The position numbers and the translations under genes are program-made. A model generated the notes under the pieces. The model did no database searches. It was not told the DNA's origin and was given only the letters and a program-made list of their open reading frames with translations. Below are positions 28,769-38,216 of a DNA stretch of 64,000 bases, in pieces. Position 1 is the first letter of the stretch, and each line of letters begins with the position of its first letter. The stretch lies in the NCBI GenBank assembly GCA_025153445.1, contig JANZNS010000011.1, forward strand, positions 1 through 64,000, read 5' to 3'. Source of the stretch: Marinobacter sp. BGYM27. GTDB lineage: Bacteria; Pseudomonadota; Gammaproteobacteria; Pseudomonadales; Oleiphilaceae.

Positions 28769-30649
28769 TTACGCCGACTGCTTGCGCAACAGGTCCCGTT
28801 TCTTGAGATGCACCAGCAACTGAGAAATCGCAGCGGGTGTAACACCCTGAATCCGTGATGCCTGGGCCACGGTTTCGGGCCGCACCTCGCCAAGCTTCTG
28901 CTTGATCTCGTTCGACAGGCCACCGATGGACTGGTAGTCGATATCAATCGGCAGGGGCAGGTTTTCGTTGCGACGCAAGCGATCAATTTCCGCTTCCTGG
29001 CGTGAAATATAACCCTCGTATTTCACCTCGATTTCCACCTGTCCGGCAACGACTTCTTCCGCATGCTCGCCGCTAATCTCAGCGACGTGCGCATAATTGA
29101 TTTCCGGACGGCGTAGCAGATCGGCCAGCGTGTGCTCGCGGTGAAGCGGCTTCTGGAGATACTGATCAGCGATTTCAGCCTGGGGCGTTTTCGGGTGCAC
29201 ATGGGTATTGTCGAGACGGCTGCGCTCAGCCTGAATCGCATCCCGCTTGGCATTGAAGTGCTGCCAACGTGCCTCGTCAACCAGTCCCAGTTTCTGGCCC
29301 ACATCGGTCAGACGCAGGTCAGCGTTATCTTCACGCAGGATCAGGCGGTACTCCGCCCGGCTGGTAAACATGCGATAGGGCTCGGACGTGCCCATGGTGA
29401 TCAGGTCATCGACCAGCACGCCCAGGTAGGCTTCATCACGACGCGGATACCAGGCGTCTCTTTCCTGCGCCCGCAGTGCGGCGTTGACACCCGCCAGCAG
29501 CCCCTGGGCACCCGCTTCCTCGTAACCCGTGGTGCCGTTGATCTGGCCGGCAAAATACAGGCCACCGATAAACTTGGTTTCCAGCGTATGCCGCAGATCC
29601 TGAGGATTCAGGTAGTCGTATTCGATGGCATAGCCCGGACGGGTAATGTGAGCATTTTCAAAACCGGGAATCGAACGCACCGCCTTGAGCTGAATATCAA
29701 ATGGCAGGCTGGTCGAGATGCCGTTCGGGTAGAGCTCATTGGTGGTTAGGCCTTCCGGCTCGACAAAGATCTGGTGCGAGTCTTTGTCGGCAAAGCGGTT
29801 AACCTTGTCTTCAATCGACGGGCAATAGCGCGGGCCAACACCCTCGATTTCACCGGCAAACATCGGCGAACGATCGAAACCGCTACGGATGATGTCGTGG
29901 GTTTCTTCAGTGGTACGCGTGATATAACAGCACACTTGCTCGGGATGCTGCTCACGGGAGCCCATGAATGACATCACGGGCGTCGGGCTATCACCCCACT
30001 GCTCCTGCATCACCGAGAAATCCACGGTACGACGGTCGATGCGCGGCGGCGTGCCGGTTTTCAGGCGACCAACGTTGAACGGCAGCTCGCGTAATCGCTG
30101 CGCCAGCTTGATCGCCGGGGGATCACCCGCGCGACCACCGGAATGATTCTGCAAACCGATGTGGATAACGCCACCCAGAAAAGTCCCGGTGGTGAGCACT
30201 ACGGTTTCGGCATTGAACTGAATGCCGGTCTGAGTGACAACACCCCGCACCTGATCGTTCTCGACAATCAGATCATCAGCGGCTTGCTGGAAGATGGTGA
30301 GGTTTGGCTGATTTTCCAGAATCTCGCGGATAGCAGCTTTGTACAACACCCGGTCAGCCTGCGCGCGCGTCGCACGAACCGCAGGCCCCTTACGTGAATT
30401 CAGGGTGCGGAACTGGATACCCGCCAGATCAGTGGCCAACGCCATAGCGCCACCGAGCGCGTCAATTTCCTTGACCAGATGGCTCTTGCCAATGCCACCA
30501 ATGGCAGGGTTGCAGGACATCTGGCCCAGGGTTTCAATATTGTGCGTCAGCAGCAGCGTGCGGGAACCCATGCGCGCCGCCGCCAGGGCAGCCTCGGTAC
30601 CGGCATGGCCGCCGCCGATTACGATTACGTCGAAACGATCAGGGAATTC
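28769..30649 (-). CDS. mnmG: tRNA uridine-5-carboxymethylaminomethyl modification enzyme MnmG
   Basis: MnmG (GidA) works with MnmE to put the cmnm5 group on wobble uridine 34 of tRNAs, using FAD and NADH. The 626 residues start with the FAD motif [19 protein letters not shown] and include [22 protein letters not shown] and the C-terminal helical domain ending LLRKQSA. The start is GTG at 30649 after AGAGG, giving the normal length; an in-frame GTG at 30670 would add seven residues. In this genome its partner mnmE lies 12 kb away rather than next door. Confidence 0.95.
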   Translation of the reverse strand, partial: EFPDRFDVIVIGGGHAGTEAALAAARMGSRTLLLTHNIETLGQMSCNPAIGGIGKSHLVKEIDALGGAMALATDLAGIQFRTLNSRKGPAVRATRAQADRVLYKAAIREILENQPNLTIFQQAADDLIVENDQVRGVVTQTGIQFNAETVVLTTGTFLGGVIHIGLQNHSGGRAGDPPAIKLAQRLRELPFNVGRLKTGTPPRIDRRTVDFSVMQEQWGDSPTPVMSFMGSREQHPEQVCCYITRTTEETHDIIRSGFDRSPMFAGEIEGVGPRYCPSIEDKVNRFADKDSHQIFVEPEGLTTNELYPNGISTSLPFDIQLKAVRSIPGFENAHITRPGYAIEYDYLNPQDLRHTLETKFIGGLYFAGQINGTTGYEEAGAQGLLAGVNAALRAQERDAWYPRRDEAYLGVLVDDLITMGTSEPYRMFTSRAEYRLILREDNADLRLTDVGQKLGLVDEARWQHFNAKRDAIQAERSRLDNTHVHPKTPQAEIADQYLQKPLHREHTLADLLRRPEINYAHVAEISGEHAEEVVAGQVEIEVKYEGYISRQEAEIDRLRRNENLPLPIDIDYQSIGGLSNEIKQKLGEVRPETVAQASRIQGVTPAAISQLLVHLKKRDLLRKQSA

Positions 30650-30825
30650 CACTCTACACCTCTGGGACACGAAGAAAACGGGCGCAAAGTATACCGTTTA
30701 TATCAGTGAAATGCAGTGGCGATGGATATTTTTTAACCAGCAACAGGCAGCGATCTGAATTGGATGAGCCGGATATAGAAAAAAGCTGCAATGTCAGTTG
30801 CTTGTAGCGGTATCCTGAGAAAAGT

Positions 30826-30960
30826 TTTCAATAAAGTTATCCACATCACTGATCACTTCAAAATGGACTTTTTATTTACGTAACCTTTTGATTTTTAATA
30901 AAACATAAAAACATATTCAAGGGATACCCCAAGGTTATCCCTGAACTTATCCACATTTTA
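30826..30960. promoter_or_regulatory. AT-rich stretch with two perfect DnaA boxes (possible second origin-like site)
   Basis: The gap upstream of mnmG (30650-30967) has perfect DnaA boxes TTATCCACA at 30837-30845 and 30947-30955, a near match TTATCCCTG at 30935-30943, and an AT-rich spacer (30860-30912) with runs of A and T. In E. coli the replication origin lies exactly here, beside mnmG. In this genome the divergence of coding strands favours the site upstream of dnaA instead, so the role is open. The stretch has no gene. Confidence 0.55.
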
Positions 30961-30967
30961 AACCGTT

Positions 30968-32848
30968 TCAGAATCGCAGCTCGCTCAACCGCCGAACTTC
31001 ACCTTCCAGACCCTTTGCTGTGACCCGTTCAGGTGGCCAGGGCGCGCTGGCCGCCAATGTGATCCGGGACCAGAACCGATGCGGAAGATGGGTGCCCGCA
31101 GGCCCGCCCTTGTGACTGAAGACGCTGCCCCAGAGCCCGCGAAGTGCCATCGGCACGACCGGCACCGGTGTCTGGGCCACCAGTGTCTCGATACCAGAGC
31201 GGAATTCATCGATCTCGCCGTCTATCGTGAGTTTGCCTTCCGGAAAAATACACACCAGATGCCCCGCTGCCAGCTCGTCGGCAATACTGGCCATTGCTGC
31301 CGCGTACACTTCCGGTTTTTTGCTGCGGGGCGCAATGGGGATGGTCTGCGCCAACCGAAACAGCCATCCCAGCTGCTTTGAATTGAAAATACGATCGTCC
31401 ATTACAAACCGCACCGGACGCCGGATAGCGCCGCCAATCACTGGCGCATCCATATAGGACACGTGATTGCACACCAGCAGAGCCGGTCCCTCTTCCGGTA
31501 TCAGCTCCAGCCCTTCATGGTGGACGCGGTAAAGGGTGTGAGACAGACACCATATGATGAACCGCAGCGCGAACTCCGGCACCTGATGATAGATAAACGC
31601 AACCACCACCAGATTGGCAATCGACAGCACCAGAATGAATTCCGGAATCGATAAGCCAAAAGGCCCCAGCAACAACATGCCGACCAGTGCGCTTGCCACC
31701 ATAAACAAAGCATTGATCACATTCAGGCCTGCGATCACCCGGGCCCGCTTGCGTGGCACGGTTTCCTGTTGCACGAAGGCATAAAGCGGCACGATGAACA
31801 GCCCACCAAACAGGCCAACACCGAACAGATCGATAAGAATGCGCAGTCCCGCCGGATCTGACAGCATGAACCACCAGTCGGAAGCAGCTGGCGATGATGG
31901 CACGCTGAAGTACAGATCAATACCGAACAGGCTCAGGCCCAGCGACCCCAGCGGTACGATACCCAGCTCCACCCGATGGCCCGACAGCCGCTCACATAAC
32001 ATTGAGCCCAGCGCGATACCGACAATGAACGTGGCCAGCAGGACGGTCACAACGGACTCGTCGCCCAGCAGATCCATTCGGGCGAAGTTGGGAAACTGGG
32101 TGAGATAAGCGGCGCCGAGAAACCAGAACCAGGAGATCGCCATGATCGCCAAAAACACAGCATGGTTTTCCCGGGTCAGGATGATCAGGTTCCGGGTTTC
32201 CCGGATAGGCGACAGGCGCACCACCAGATCTGGTGCTTCGGCTTGCACATGGGGAATGGCACGGGCCGACAGATAGCCCAACACCGCCATGACCACCACC
32301 CCTGCAGCGGCGACCTGTGCTGCGTTTTCCAGCCCCATTGCCAACCCGGCCGCCAGTGTACCCAGCAAAATGGCGACGAAGGTTCCCGTTTCAACCAGTG
32401 CGTTACCGCCAATCAACTCATCCTGCACCAACACCTGAGGCAGGATCGCGTATTTCACCGGGCCGAAAAATGTCGACTGAACGCCCATCAGGAAGAGCAA
32501 CACAAACAACGCCTCGTACCAGCCATACCAAAGTGCCGGAGCCGCCATCAGCATGATCACCACTTCCGCCAGCTTGATACGGCGGATGATCATCGACTTC
32601 TCACACTTGTCGGCAAGCTGACCGGCAACACCGGAAAACAACACGAAGGGAAGAATAAACAGGCCGGCGGCCAAGTTGACCGCCATATTGACCGGCAAGC
32701 CCATAACCCCTGCCGTTGCGGAATAGGCCATCAGCAACAGCAGCACATTCTTGTACAGGTTATCGTTGAATGCGCCTAAAAACTGGGTCAGAAAAAACGG
32801 AAGAAAACGACGCTTCTGAAGCAGTCGGAACTGACTGTCCTGAGACAT
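30968..32848 (-). CDS. MFS transporter fused to a 1-acylglycerophosphate acyltransferase domain
   Basis: A 626-residue two-domain inner-membrane protein. The N-terminal part (about 10-420) is a 12-segment MFS carrier like the lysophospholipid flippase LplT. The C-terminal part (about 430-626) is a PlsC-type acyltransferase with NHVSYMD (the H-x4-D catalytic pair) and FPEGKLT. It should import lysophospholipids and re-acylate them. Full-length relatives also carry a third acyl-ACP synthetase domain, which is missing here; the gene ends naturally at 30968. MSQDSQFRLLQKRRFLPFFLTQ is a good N-terminus. Confidence 0.88.
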   Translation of the reverse strand: MSQDSQFRLLQKRRFLPFFLTQFLGAFNDNLYKNVLLLLMAYSATAGVMGLPVNMAVNLAAGLFILPFVLFSGVAGQLADKCEKSMIIRRIKLAEVVIMLMAAPALWYGWYEALFVLLFLMGVQSTFFGPVKYAILPQVLVQDELIGGNALVETGTFVAILLGTLAAGLAMGLENAAQVAAAGVVVMAVLGYLSARAIPHVQAEAPDLVVRLSPIRETRNLIILTRENHAVFLAIMAISWFWFLGAAYLTQFPNFARMDLLGDESVVTVLLATFIVGIALGSMLCERLSGHRVELGIVPLGSLGLSLFGIDLYFSVPSSPAASDWWFMLSDPAGLRILIDLFGVGLFGGLFIVPLYAFVQQETVPRKRARVIAGLNVINALFMVASALVGMLLLGPFGLSIPEFILVLSIANLVVVAFIYHQVPEFALRFIIWCLSHTLYRVHHEGLELIPEEGPALLVCNHVSYMDAPVIGGAIRRPVRFVMDDRIFNSKQLGWLFRLAQTIPIAPRSKKPEVYAAAMASIADELAAGHLVCIFPEGKLTIDGEIDEFRSGIETLVAQTPVPVVPMALRGLWGSVFSHKGGPAGTHLPHRFWSRITLAASAPWPPERVTAKGLEGEVRRLSELRF

Positions 32849-32970
32849 GGAATAGTGTCCTTACCCGCAAGATTCTAGATTCCTTTAAGTTGCGGGATTT
32901 TCCGTTAACCCGGTGCGACAGGCAAGTGTGTCGCACCGCGAGACCAGCGCACTGCTCCTGACCGCGCTGA

Positions 32971-35900
32971 TTATTCTTTCCGAAATGGGCTTCCTGTTTC
33001 GGTGGTTGCGTCCATGCCAACACCACGCTGCTGATCCAATTGCTGGCCTAATTCCCGTTCTACGGCGTTGGCCGATTTGGCGAATCGCGCGATCAGGTTG
33101 TAGAGCACGGGGATAATAAACAGCGTCAGGGTGGAGGCGAAAATCAGCCCGCCCAGCACTACAACGCCAATAGCCGCACGGCTCTCGGCGCCAGCGCCGG
33201 TTGCGATCACCAGCGGAACGGCACCGAAAATGGTAGAGATTGTGGTCATCAGTACTGGCCGGAAACGCAGGATGGCGCCTTCAACAATGGCGTCATGCAC
33301 GCTGTAGCCTTCATCCCGCAGCTGGTTCGCAAACTCGACGATCAGGATCCCGTTCTTTGCCATCAGACCAAGCAGCATGATCATCCCGATCTGGCTGTAG
33401 ATGTTGATGCTGATCCCTGTCATCGCCAGTGCCAACAAGGCCCCGGTGATCGCCAACGGCACTGACAGCATGATAATCAGCGGGTGAATCCAGCTTTCAA
33501 ACTGCGCCGCCAGCACCAGGAACACGATAACGAACGCCAGCGCAAAGGTGACGTAGATGGCGTTGGAGGATTCCTGGAACTCCCGACTCAGGCCCTTGTA
33601 GCTGATCCGCGCTTCCGGCGGCAAGTTATCCACAGCCAGAGTATTGAGGTAATCAAGTGCTGATCCCAGATCATAACCCGGCGCCAGCGAGCCACTGATA
33701 ATCACGGCCGGCAGCCGGTCTATCCGGCGTAAATCCGGGTTGGCGCCGATTTCTTTGGTGTCCACCAAAGCGCCGAGCGGAATCAGATCACCGCCGTCCC
33801 GCGGACGCAGGAAAATATTGCTGAGATCACTGGGAGTCGCCCGATCTGCATCGGCAGCTTGCAGAATGACATCGTATTCGCGGCCACGGTCGATGTAGGT
33901 TGTCACCTGACGGGAGGCAAGCATGGTCTGCAAGGTTAGCCCGATGTCTTCGACCGTCACATCCAGGTCTGCGGCGCGTTCACGATCCAGCGTAACCTGC
34001 AACTCCGGACGGGTCAGCTCGAAATCGGTGTCCAGATTCTGCAGGTTCGGGTTGTCTTTGGCGCGCTCCAGGATTTCCTCGCTCCACGCCTGTACAGTTT
34101 CATAGTCAGGACCGCCGATCACAAATTCGATAGGCTGATTGAAGCCTCGCTGCCCCAGCCCTGGCGGGTTCACTGCAACAGCCCGGACACCCGGCACGTC
34201 GGCAAGCAAAGGGAAGAGTTTTGCGGTGAGATCCTGCTGCTTCATCTCCCGCTCATCCCAGTTTTTCAGCCCCAGAATCAGGAACCCCCGGTCAGCTTCG
34301 TCACGGAAGCCCACAATCGACAGCTGCCGGTCCACTACGCCAGAGTCCAGATAAGGCTTGAGCTGCTGTTCGATCTGCCGCACATGATGGTCGGTGTATT
34401 CCACCGTGGCACCGCGGGGTGCCGTGGCCGGCATGATGATAATGCCCCGGTCTTCGGTGGGCGCAAGTTCCTGCGGCAGGCTGGGGAAAATGACCGCCGC
34501 AAGCAGAATACCGGCCAAACCGATCCCGAGCAGCAGGCCCGGCTGACGCAACGAGAACCGCAGCATGCGCTCGTAGCCGCGGTTAAGACTATTGAATCCG
34601 CGCTCGGTCGCCGCCCATAACCGATGGCCTTCGGCCGATACCGGGCTGTGGTGCAGCCATTTGGAACACAGCATGGGGGCCAGCGTGAGCGCTACAATAC
34701 TGGATACAATCACCGCGCTGGCAAGGGTAAATCCGAATTCGCTGAACAGGCGGCCTATGTTGCCACCCATAAATGAAATGGGCACAAAGACCGCAACCAG
34801 CGTCAGGGTGGTGGCAATCACAGCAAACGCGACCTGACGGGCCCCATGATAGGCCGCCAGCAGCGGCGGCTCACCGTTGTCGATCCGACGCTGGATGTTC
34901 TCCAGCATCACGATCGCATCATCCACTACCAGACCGATGGCCAGGATAATCGCCAGCAGCGTCAGTACGTTGATGGAGAACCCCATAATGCCCAGCCCGA
35001 CGAACGAGCCGATCACCGATACCGGGATGGTCACCGCCGGAATCAGGGTAGCCCGCCAGGAGCGCAGGAATACGAAAATCACCAGAATCACCAATGAGAT
35101 GGCAATTGCCAGGGTGATCATCACTTCCTTGATGGACGCCCGAATGAAGATAGACTCGTCGTAGTTCTGGCGAATCGACACTTCCGGCGGCAAGGTCTCG
35201 CGGATCTGCTCCATCTCCGCCTGCACCCGGTCAGAGACCGCAACCGTGTTGGCCTTGGACTGACGGATAATCCCCATTCCGATTGCCGTGCGGCCATTCG
35301 CCCGCAACCGGCTGGTATCGGACTCGACCCCCATCACTACGTTGGCCACTTCCCCCAGCCGCAGCAGGTTGTTGCCGTCCCGACGCACCACCAGGTTGCG
35401 GAATTCCTCCACATTGGACAGCCGACCTTCGGCCCGCACCGTAAAGTCCCTTGATGTGGACTCGATTGACCCTGCCGGTAATTCCACGTTGTTGGACCGC
35501 AGGGCACTTTCCACCTCTGCAACAGTGATGTCCCGAGCTGCCAGCTTTTCGCGGTCCAGCCAGACCCTTATCGCATAGCGGCGCTCGCCGCCTATCTGCA
35601 CGTCAGCCACCCCATCCAGGACAGACAGCCGATCAGCCAGCACCCTTTCGGCGAAGTCACTGAGTTGGGCGCTGTCCCAGGTGTCGCTCTGCAGCGTCAC
35701 CCACATCATCGGGCGGGCATCGGAATTGGCTTTGCTGACAACCGGGGGATCCGCTTCTTCGGGAAGCTGGTTCAATATGCGGGAAACCGCGTCCCGCACA
35801 TCATTGGCGGCCACATCAATATCCCGGGAAGTATCGAATTCGATTGAGGTGCGTGATTCGCCCTGTTCGGTACTGGATTCGATTGACCGAATCCCCTCAA

Positions 35901-36120
35901 CGCCACTGATAGCGCCTTCAATCACCTGGGTAATCTGGGTATCCACCACTTCCGCAGCGGCACCGGTATAGTCAGTCGAGATCGACACTTCGGGAGGGTC
36001 GATATCCGGATACTCCCTTACCGGCAGGCCCCGCAGAGCGGCGATGCCGAATACCAGAATCAGCAAACTGATAACCGTGGCAAAAACGGGGCGCTTGATT
36101 GAAATATCGGAAAGAATCAC
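32971..36120 (-). CDS. RND-family multidrug efflux pump, inner-membrane subunit
   Basis: A 1049-residue RND pump that uses the proton gradient to push drugs or other toxic compounds from periplasm and membrane to the outside. It starts MILSDISIKRPVFATVISLL, has two large periplasmic loops and two sets of membrane helices, with proton-relay aspartates in GLVVDDAIVMLEN (about 405). It resembles the MexF/MuxB-like hydrophobe group. The adaptor gene ends 3 bases upstream; no outer-membrane channel gene is present, so it probably shares one encoded elsewhere. The substrate is unknown. Confidence 0.92.
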   Translation of the reverse strand: MILSDISIKRPVFATVISLLILVFGIAALRGLPVREYPDIDPPEVSISTDYTGAAAEVVDTQITQVIEGAISGVEGIRSIESSTEQGESRTSIEFDTSRDIDVAANDVRDAVSRILNQLPEEADPPVVSKANSDARPMMWVTLQSDTWDSAQLSDFAERVLADRLSVLDGVADVQIGGERRYAIRVWLDREKLAARDITVAEVESALRSNNVELPAGSIESTSRDFTVRAEGRLSNVEEFRNLVVRRDGNNLLRLGEVANVVMGVESDTSRLRANGRTAIGMGIIRQSKANTVAVSDRVQAEMEQIRETLPPEVSIRQNYDESIFIRASIKEVMITLAIAISLVILVIFVFLRSWRATLIPAVTIPVSVIGSFVGLGIMGFSINVLTLLAIILAIGLVVDDAIVMLENIQRRIDNGEPPLLAAYHGARQVAFAVIATTLTLVAVFVPISFMGGNIGRLFSEFGFTLASAVIVSSIVALTLAPMLCSKWLHHSPVSAEGHRLWAATERGFNSLNRGYERMLRFSLRQPGLLLGIGLAGILLAAVIFPSLPQELAPTEDRGIIIMPATAPRGATVEYTDHHVRQIEQQLKPYLDSGVVDRQLSIVGFRDEADRGFLILGLKNWDEREMKQQDLTAKLFPLLADVPGVRAVAVNPPGLGQRGFNQPIEFVIGGPDYETVQAWSEEILERAKDNPNLQNLDTDFELTRPELQVTLDRERAADLDVTVEDIGLTLQTMLASRQVTTYIDRGREYDVILQAADADRATPSDLSNIFLRPRDGGDLIPLGALVDTKEIGANPDLRRIDRLPAVIISGSLAPGYDLGSALDYLNTLAVDNLPPEARISYKGLSREFQESSNAIYVTFALAFVIVFLVLAAQFESWIHPLIIMLSVPLAITGALLALAMTGISINIYSQIGMIMLLGLMAKNGILIVEFANQLRDEGYSVHDAIVEGAILRFRPVLMTTISTIFGAVPLVIATGAGAESRAAIGVVVLGGLIFASTLTLFIIPVLYNLIARFAKSANAVERELGQQLDQQRGVGMDATTETGSPFRKE

Positions 36121-36123
36121 CCG

Positions 36124-37221
36124 TTAGCCCTCCTGGCTTTGTTGCCAGTCGTCGCCAAGCAGGGAATCGTCGCTGTCCAGAACGGTCACCGGATCCCCGC
36201 TACTGAGCCGGTCCTGACCGGTCACAATAACCGCATCATCCCGGGTCAGGCCTTCAATCACCTCAACCTGACCAGGCTCTCGGGTGCCCAGTTTCAGCAG
36301 TTGCCGGCGCGCCTGTCCGTCCACCGCCACAAACACATACTGACTATCTCCGCGGGTTAACACGGCCTGCTCCGGAATGACCAAGGCATCCCGGGTATCA
36401 AGCGTCAGCGACACGGCCATGAACAGGCCCGGACGCAAACGGCCATCTTCGTTTTTGATGACCGCTTTGACCGGCAAGGTGCGGCTCAGGGAATTCAGGC
36501 GCGCTCCCATCTCCGATAGCTGGCCTTCAAAGCGCTGATTCGGAAAGGCTGACGTCAGGCCGCTGAGTGGTTGACCCAGCTTGACCTGTCCCAGATAGCG
36601 TTCGGGGATCGAGAAGGTCAGCTCCATCGGGTTCACGCTGTCCAGGGTGGCAACACTGTCACCCACGTTGAGATAGGCCCCGGTACTGACCTGGCGAAGA
36701 CCGACCACTCCAGCGAAGGGGGCTTCGATGCGATGATTGGCAAGGCGGATTTCTGCTGCAGACTTGAGGGCTTCCGCTACCTGCATGGTGGTGCGCAGTT
36801 CATCGACCTGGGATTCGGAGATACTGTTCCGGGAAACCAGCCGGGAAGCGCGGTCATACTGGGTTTTGGCATCCTTCAACTGAGCCTCGGCAACCCGAAG
36901 ATCTGCCCGGGCCTGGCGATCATCCAGCTGCACCAGTAACTGACCTTTCTTGACGGGCTGGCCTTCGGTGAAGTTCAACTTGACGATACGCCCGTTTACC
37001 TCGGCCGTGATCATCACTTCCTCACGCCCCTGCAAGGTGCCAACAGATTCGACCACATCGTGCACACTGGTCATCCGTGGATGCACCACATTGACCTTCC
37101 CGGCGGGCCGCACCCTTTGCTGCTGCGCTGTTGCCTCGGCCTGTTGCTGCCACCACAGCGCAGCCGCTCCGCCACCTGCCACGACCAGCACCAAAATGCC
37201 TATCAGGAGCTGCTTGCCCAT
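36124..37221 (-). CDS. RND efflux adaptor (membrane fusion protein)
   Basis: The 365-residue periplasmic adaptor links the pump to an outer-membrane channel. An N-terminal anchor (residues 5-24, LLIGILVLVVAGGGAAALWW) is followed by a lipoyl-like domain (VNGRIVKLNFTEGQPVKKGQLLVQLDD), a coiled-coil hairpin (about 95-155), and a beta-barrel domain. The ATG at 37221 with AAAGGG just upstream is used; a GTG at 37233 is possible. It is the first gene of the two-gene pump operon, which spans 36120-37221 together with the pump gene. Confidence 0.92.
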   Translation of the reverse strand: MGKQLLIGILVLVVAGGGAAALWWQQQAEATAQQQRVRPAGKVNVVHPRMTSVHDVVESVGTLQGREEVMITAEVNGRIVKLNFTEGQPVKKGQLLVQLDDRQARADLRVAEAQLKDAKTQYDRASRLVSRNSISESQVDELRTTMQVAEALKSAAEIRLANHRIEAPFAGVVGLRQVSTGAYLNVGDSVATLDSVNPMELTFSIPERYLGQVKLGQPLSGLTSAFPNQRFEGQLSEMGARLNSLSRTLPVKAVIKNEDGRLRPGLFMAVSLTLDTRDALVIPEQAVLTRGDSQYVFVAVDGQARRQLLKLGTREPGQVEVIEGLTRDDAVIVTGQDRLSSGDPVTVLDSDDSLLGDDWQQSQEG

Positions 37222-37281
37222 TACCCTTTCCACCCTGAAGCGACCGGATATGTCTGCAATCCGGTTATATGTCAGCGCCCG

Positions 37282-37854
37282 CTACCGGGCCGTTGTGTCA
37301 CGCTGGATAACCAGTACCAGCTCACCTACCGTGACACCCCATTTACTCATCTCGGTCTGGTTGATCACCGTGTCTGCAGTCGTTGCGAACATCCAGTCAT
37401 CCATCCGCACATCCAGAGTGTCGTCACCATAGGGGATGCGCAGTACATAATTCATATGAATCGCGTTACCACGCCATTCCATGAAGCCGGGTTCCACCAC
37501 GTCACCGGCAGTCGCCTTCAGGCCGTTGCCTTCAGGTGTCAGGGTCCAGGTGCGGGTCTGAACTTCACCGTCGTCAAAGCGGAACTCTTCATCCAGAGTG
37601 CCCACACCATTGGCATCCCAGCGGCCGGTAAGATCCGCCTCGAAGGTGCGAATCACCTCACCGCTGTAATCCCTGACGATCCCCTGTGCGGTCAGTTTGC
37701 CGTCAAAAAAGGCTTGTGGCGTCAGCTGCGGGCCTTTGTCCTGATAGTCTGAAAGCGTCGGCCCGGCGCAGCCTACTAATAATACGCCTATCGAAATTAC
37801 CCCGATAAGGGTCTGTAAACCAGTCTGAAATCGCTTAAACAAACGTCTTTGCAT
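37282..37854 (-). CDS. DUF3833-like lipoprotein
   Basis: A 190-residue lipoprotein with hydrophobic residues before the lipobox LLVGC (cysteine near residue 29). The mature part has FFDGKLTAQGIVRDYSG and the C-terminal DDWMFATTADTVINQTEMSKWG, features I associate with DUF3833, a family of unknown function often linked to lipid or flagellar genes. It lies 60 bases upstream of the efflux operon in the same direction and could be cotranscribed with it. Confidence 0.75.
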   Translation of the reverse strand: MQRRLFKRFQTGLQTLIGVISIGVLLVGCAGPTLSDYQDKGPQLTPQAFFDGKLTAQGIVRDYSGEVIRTFEADLTGRWDANGVGTLDEEFRFDDGEVQTRTWTLTPEGNGLKATAGDVVEPGFMEWRGNAIHMNYVLRIPYGDDTLDVRMDDWMFATTADTVINQTEMSKWGVTVGELVLVIQRDTTAR

Positions 37855-38216
37855 GATTTTTACACTCGTGGTTCGAAGGGTTAAACATCAGGAAACAGCC
37901 GAAGGCCGCAAAAGTAACAGGGCCCACTGTGAACTACGCCCCTTCACAGCAGGCGGACCTGCGCCGGCGTTTCATTCCAGCCAGTAACAATTAGGCCTGT
38001 CTTTACAAACCCGCCAACCGAAATGGCATAACAGGCTGGCAACGCCTGCCCGGCAGCGCCCCGTCATTTGAGCCAATTGGCTTCTTCGACAGACCCCCGG
38101 GCGGTTTTCGTCAATGGCAGCTCCCTCGCTTTGCCGTAAAACATAACCCAACGCCAATGCCCGAATAGCGACATGCTGATCAGGCCGGGCCAAACAGAAT
38201 GAATCGAGGTTCCCGT
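37855..38216. other. Divergent intergenic region
   Basis: A 362-base gap between two genes that point away from each other. It must contain both promoters. I see no gene, and no PsrA or FadR operator that I could support, although the acyl-CoA dehydrogenase on the right would be a natural target. Confidence 0.6.
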
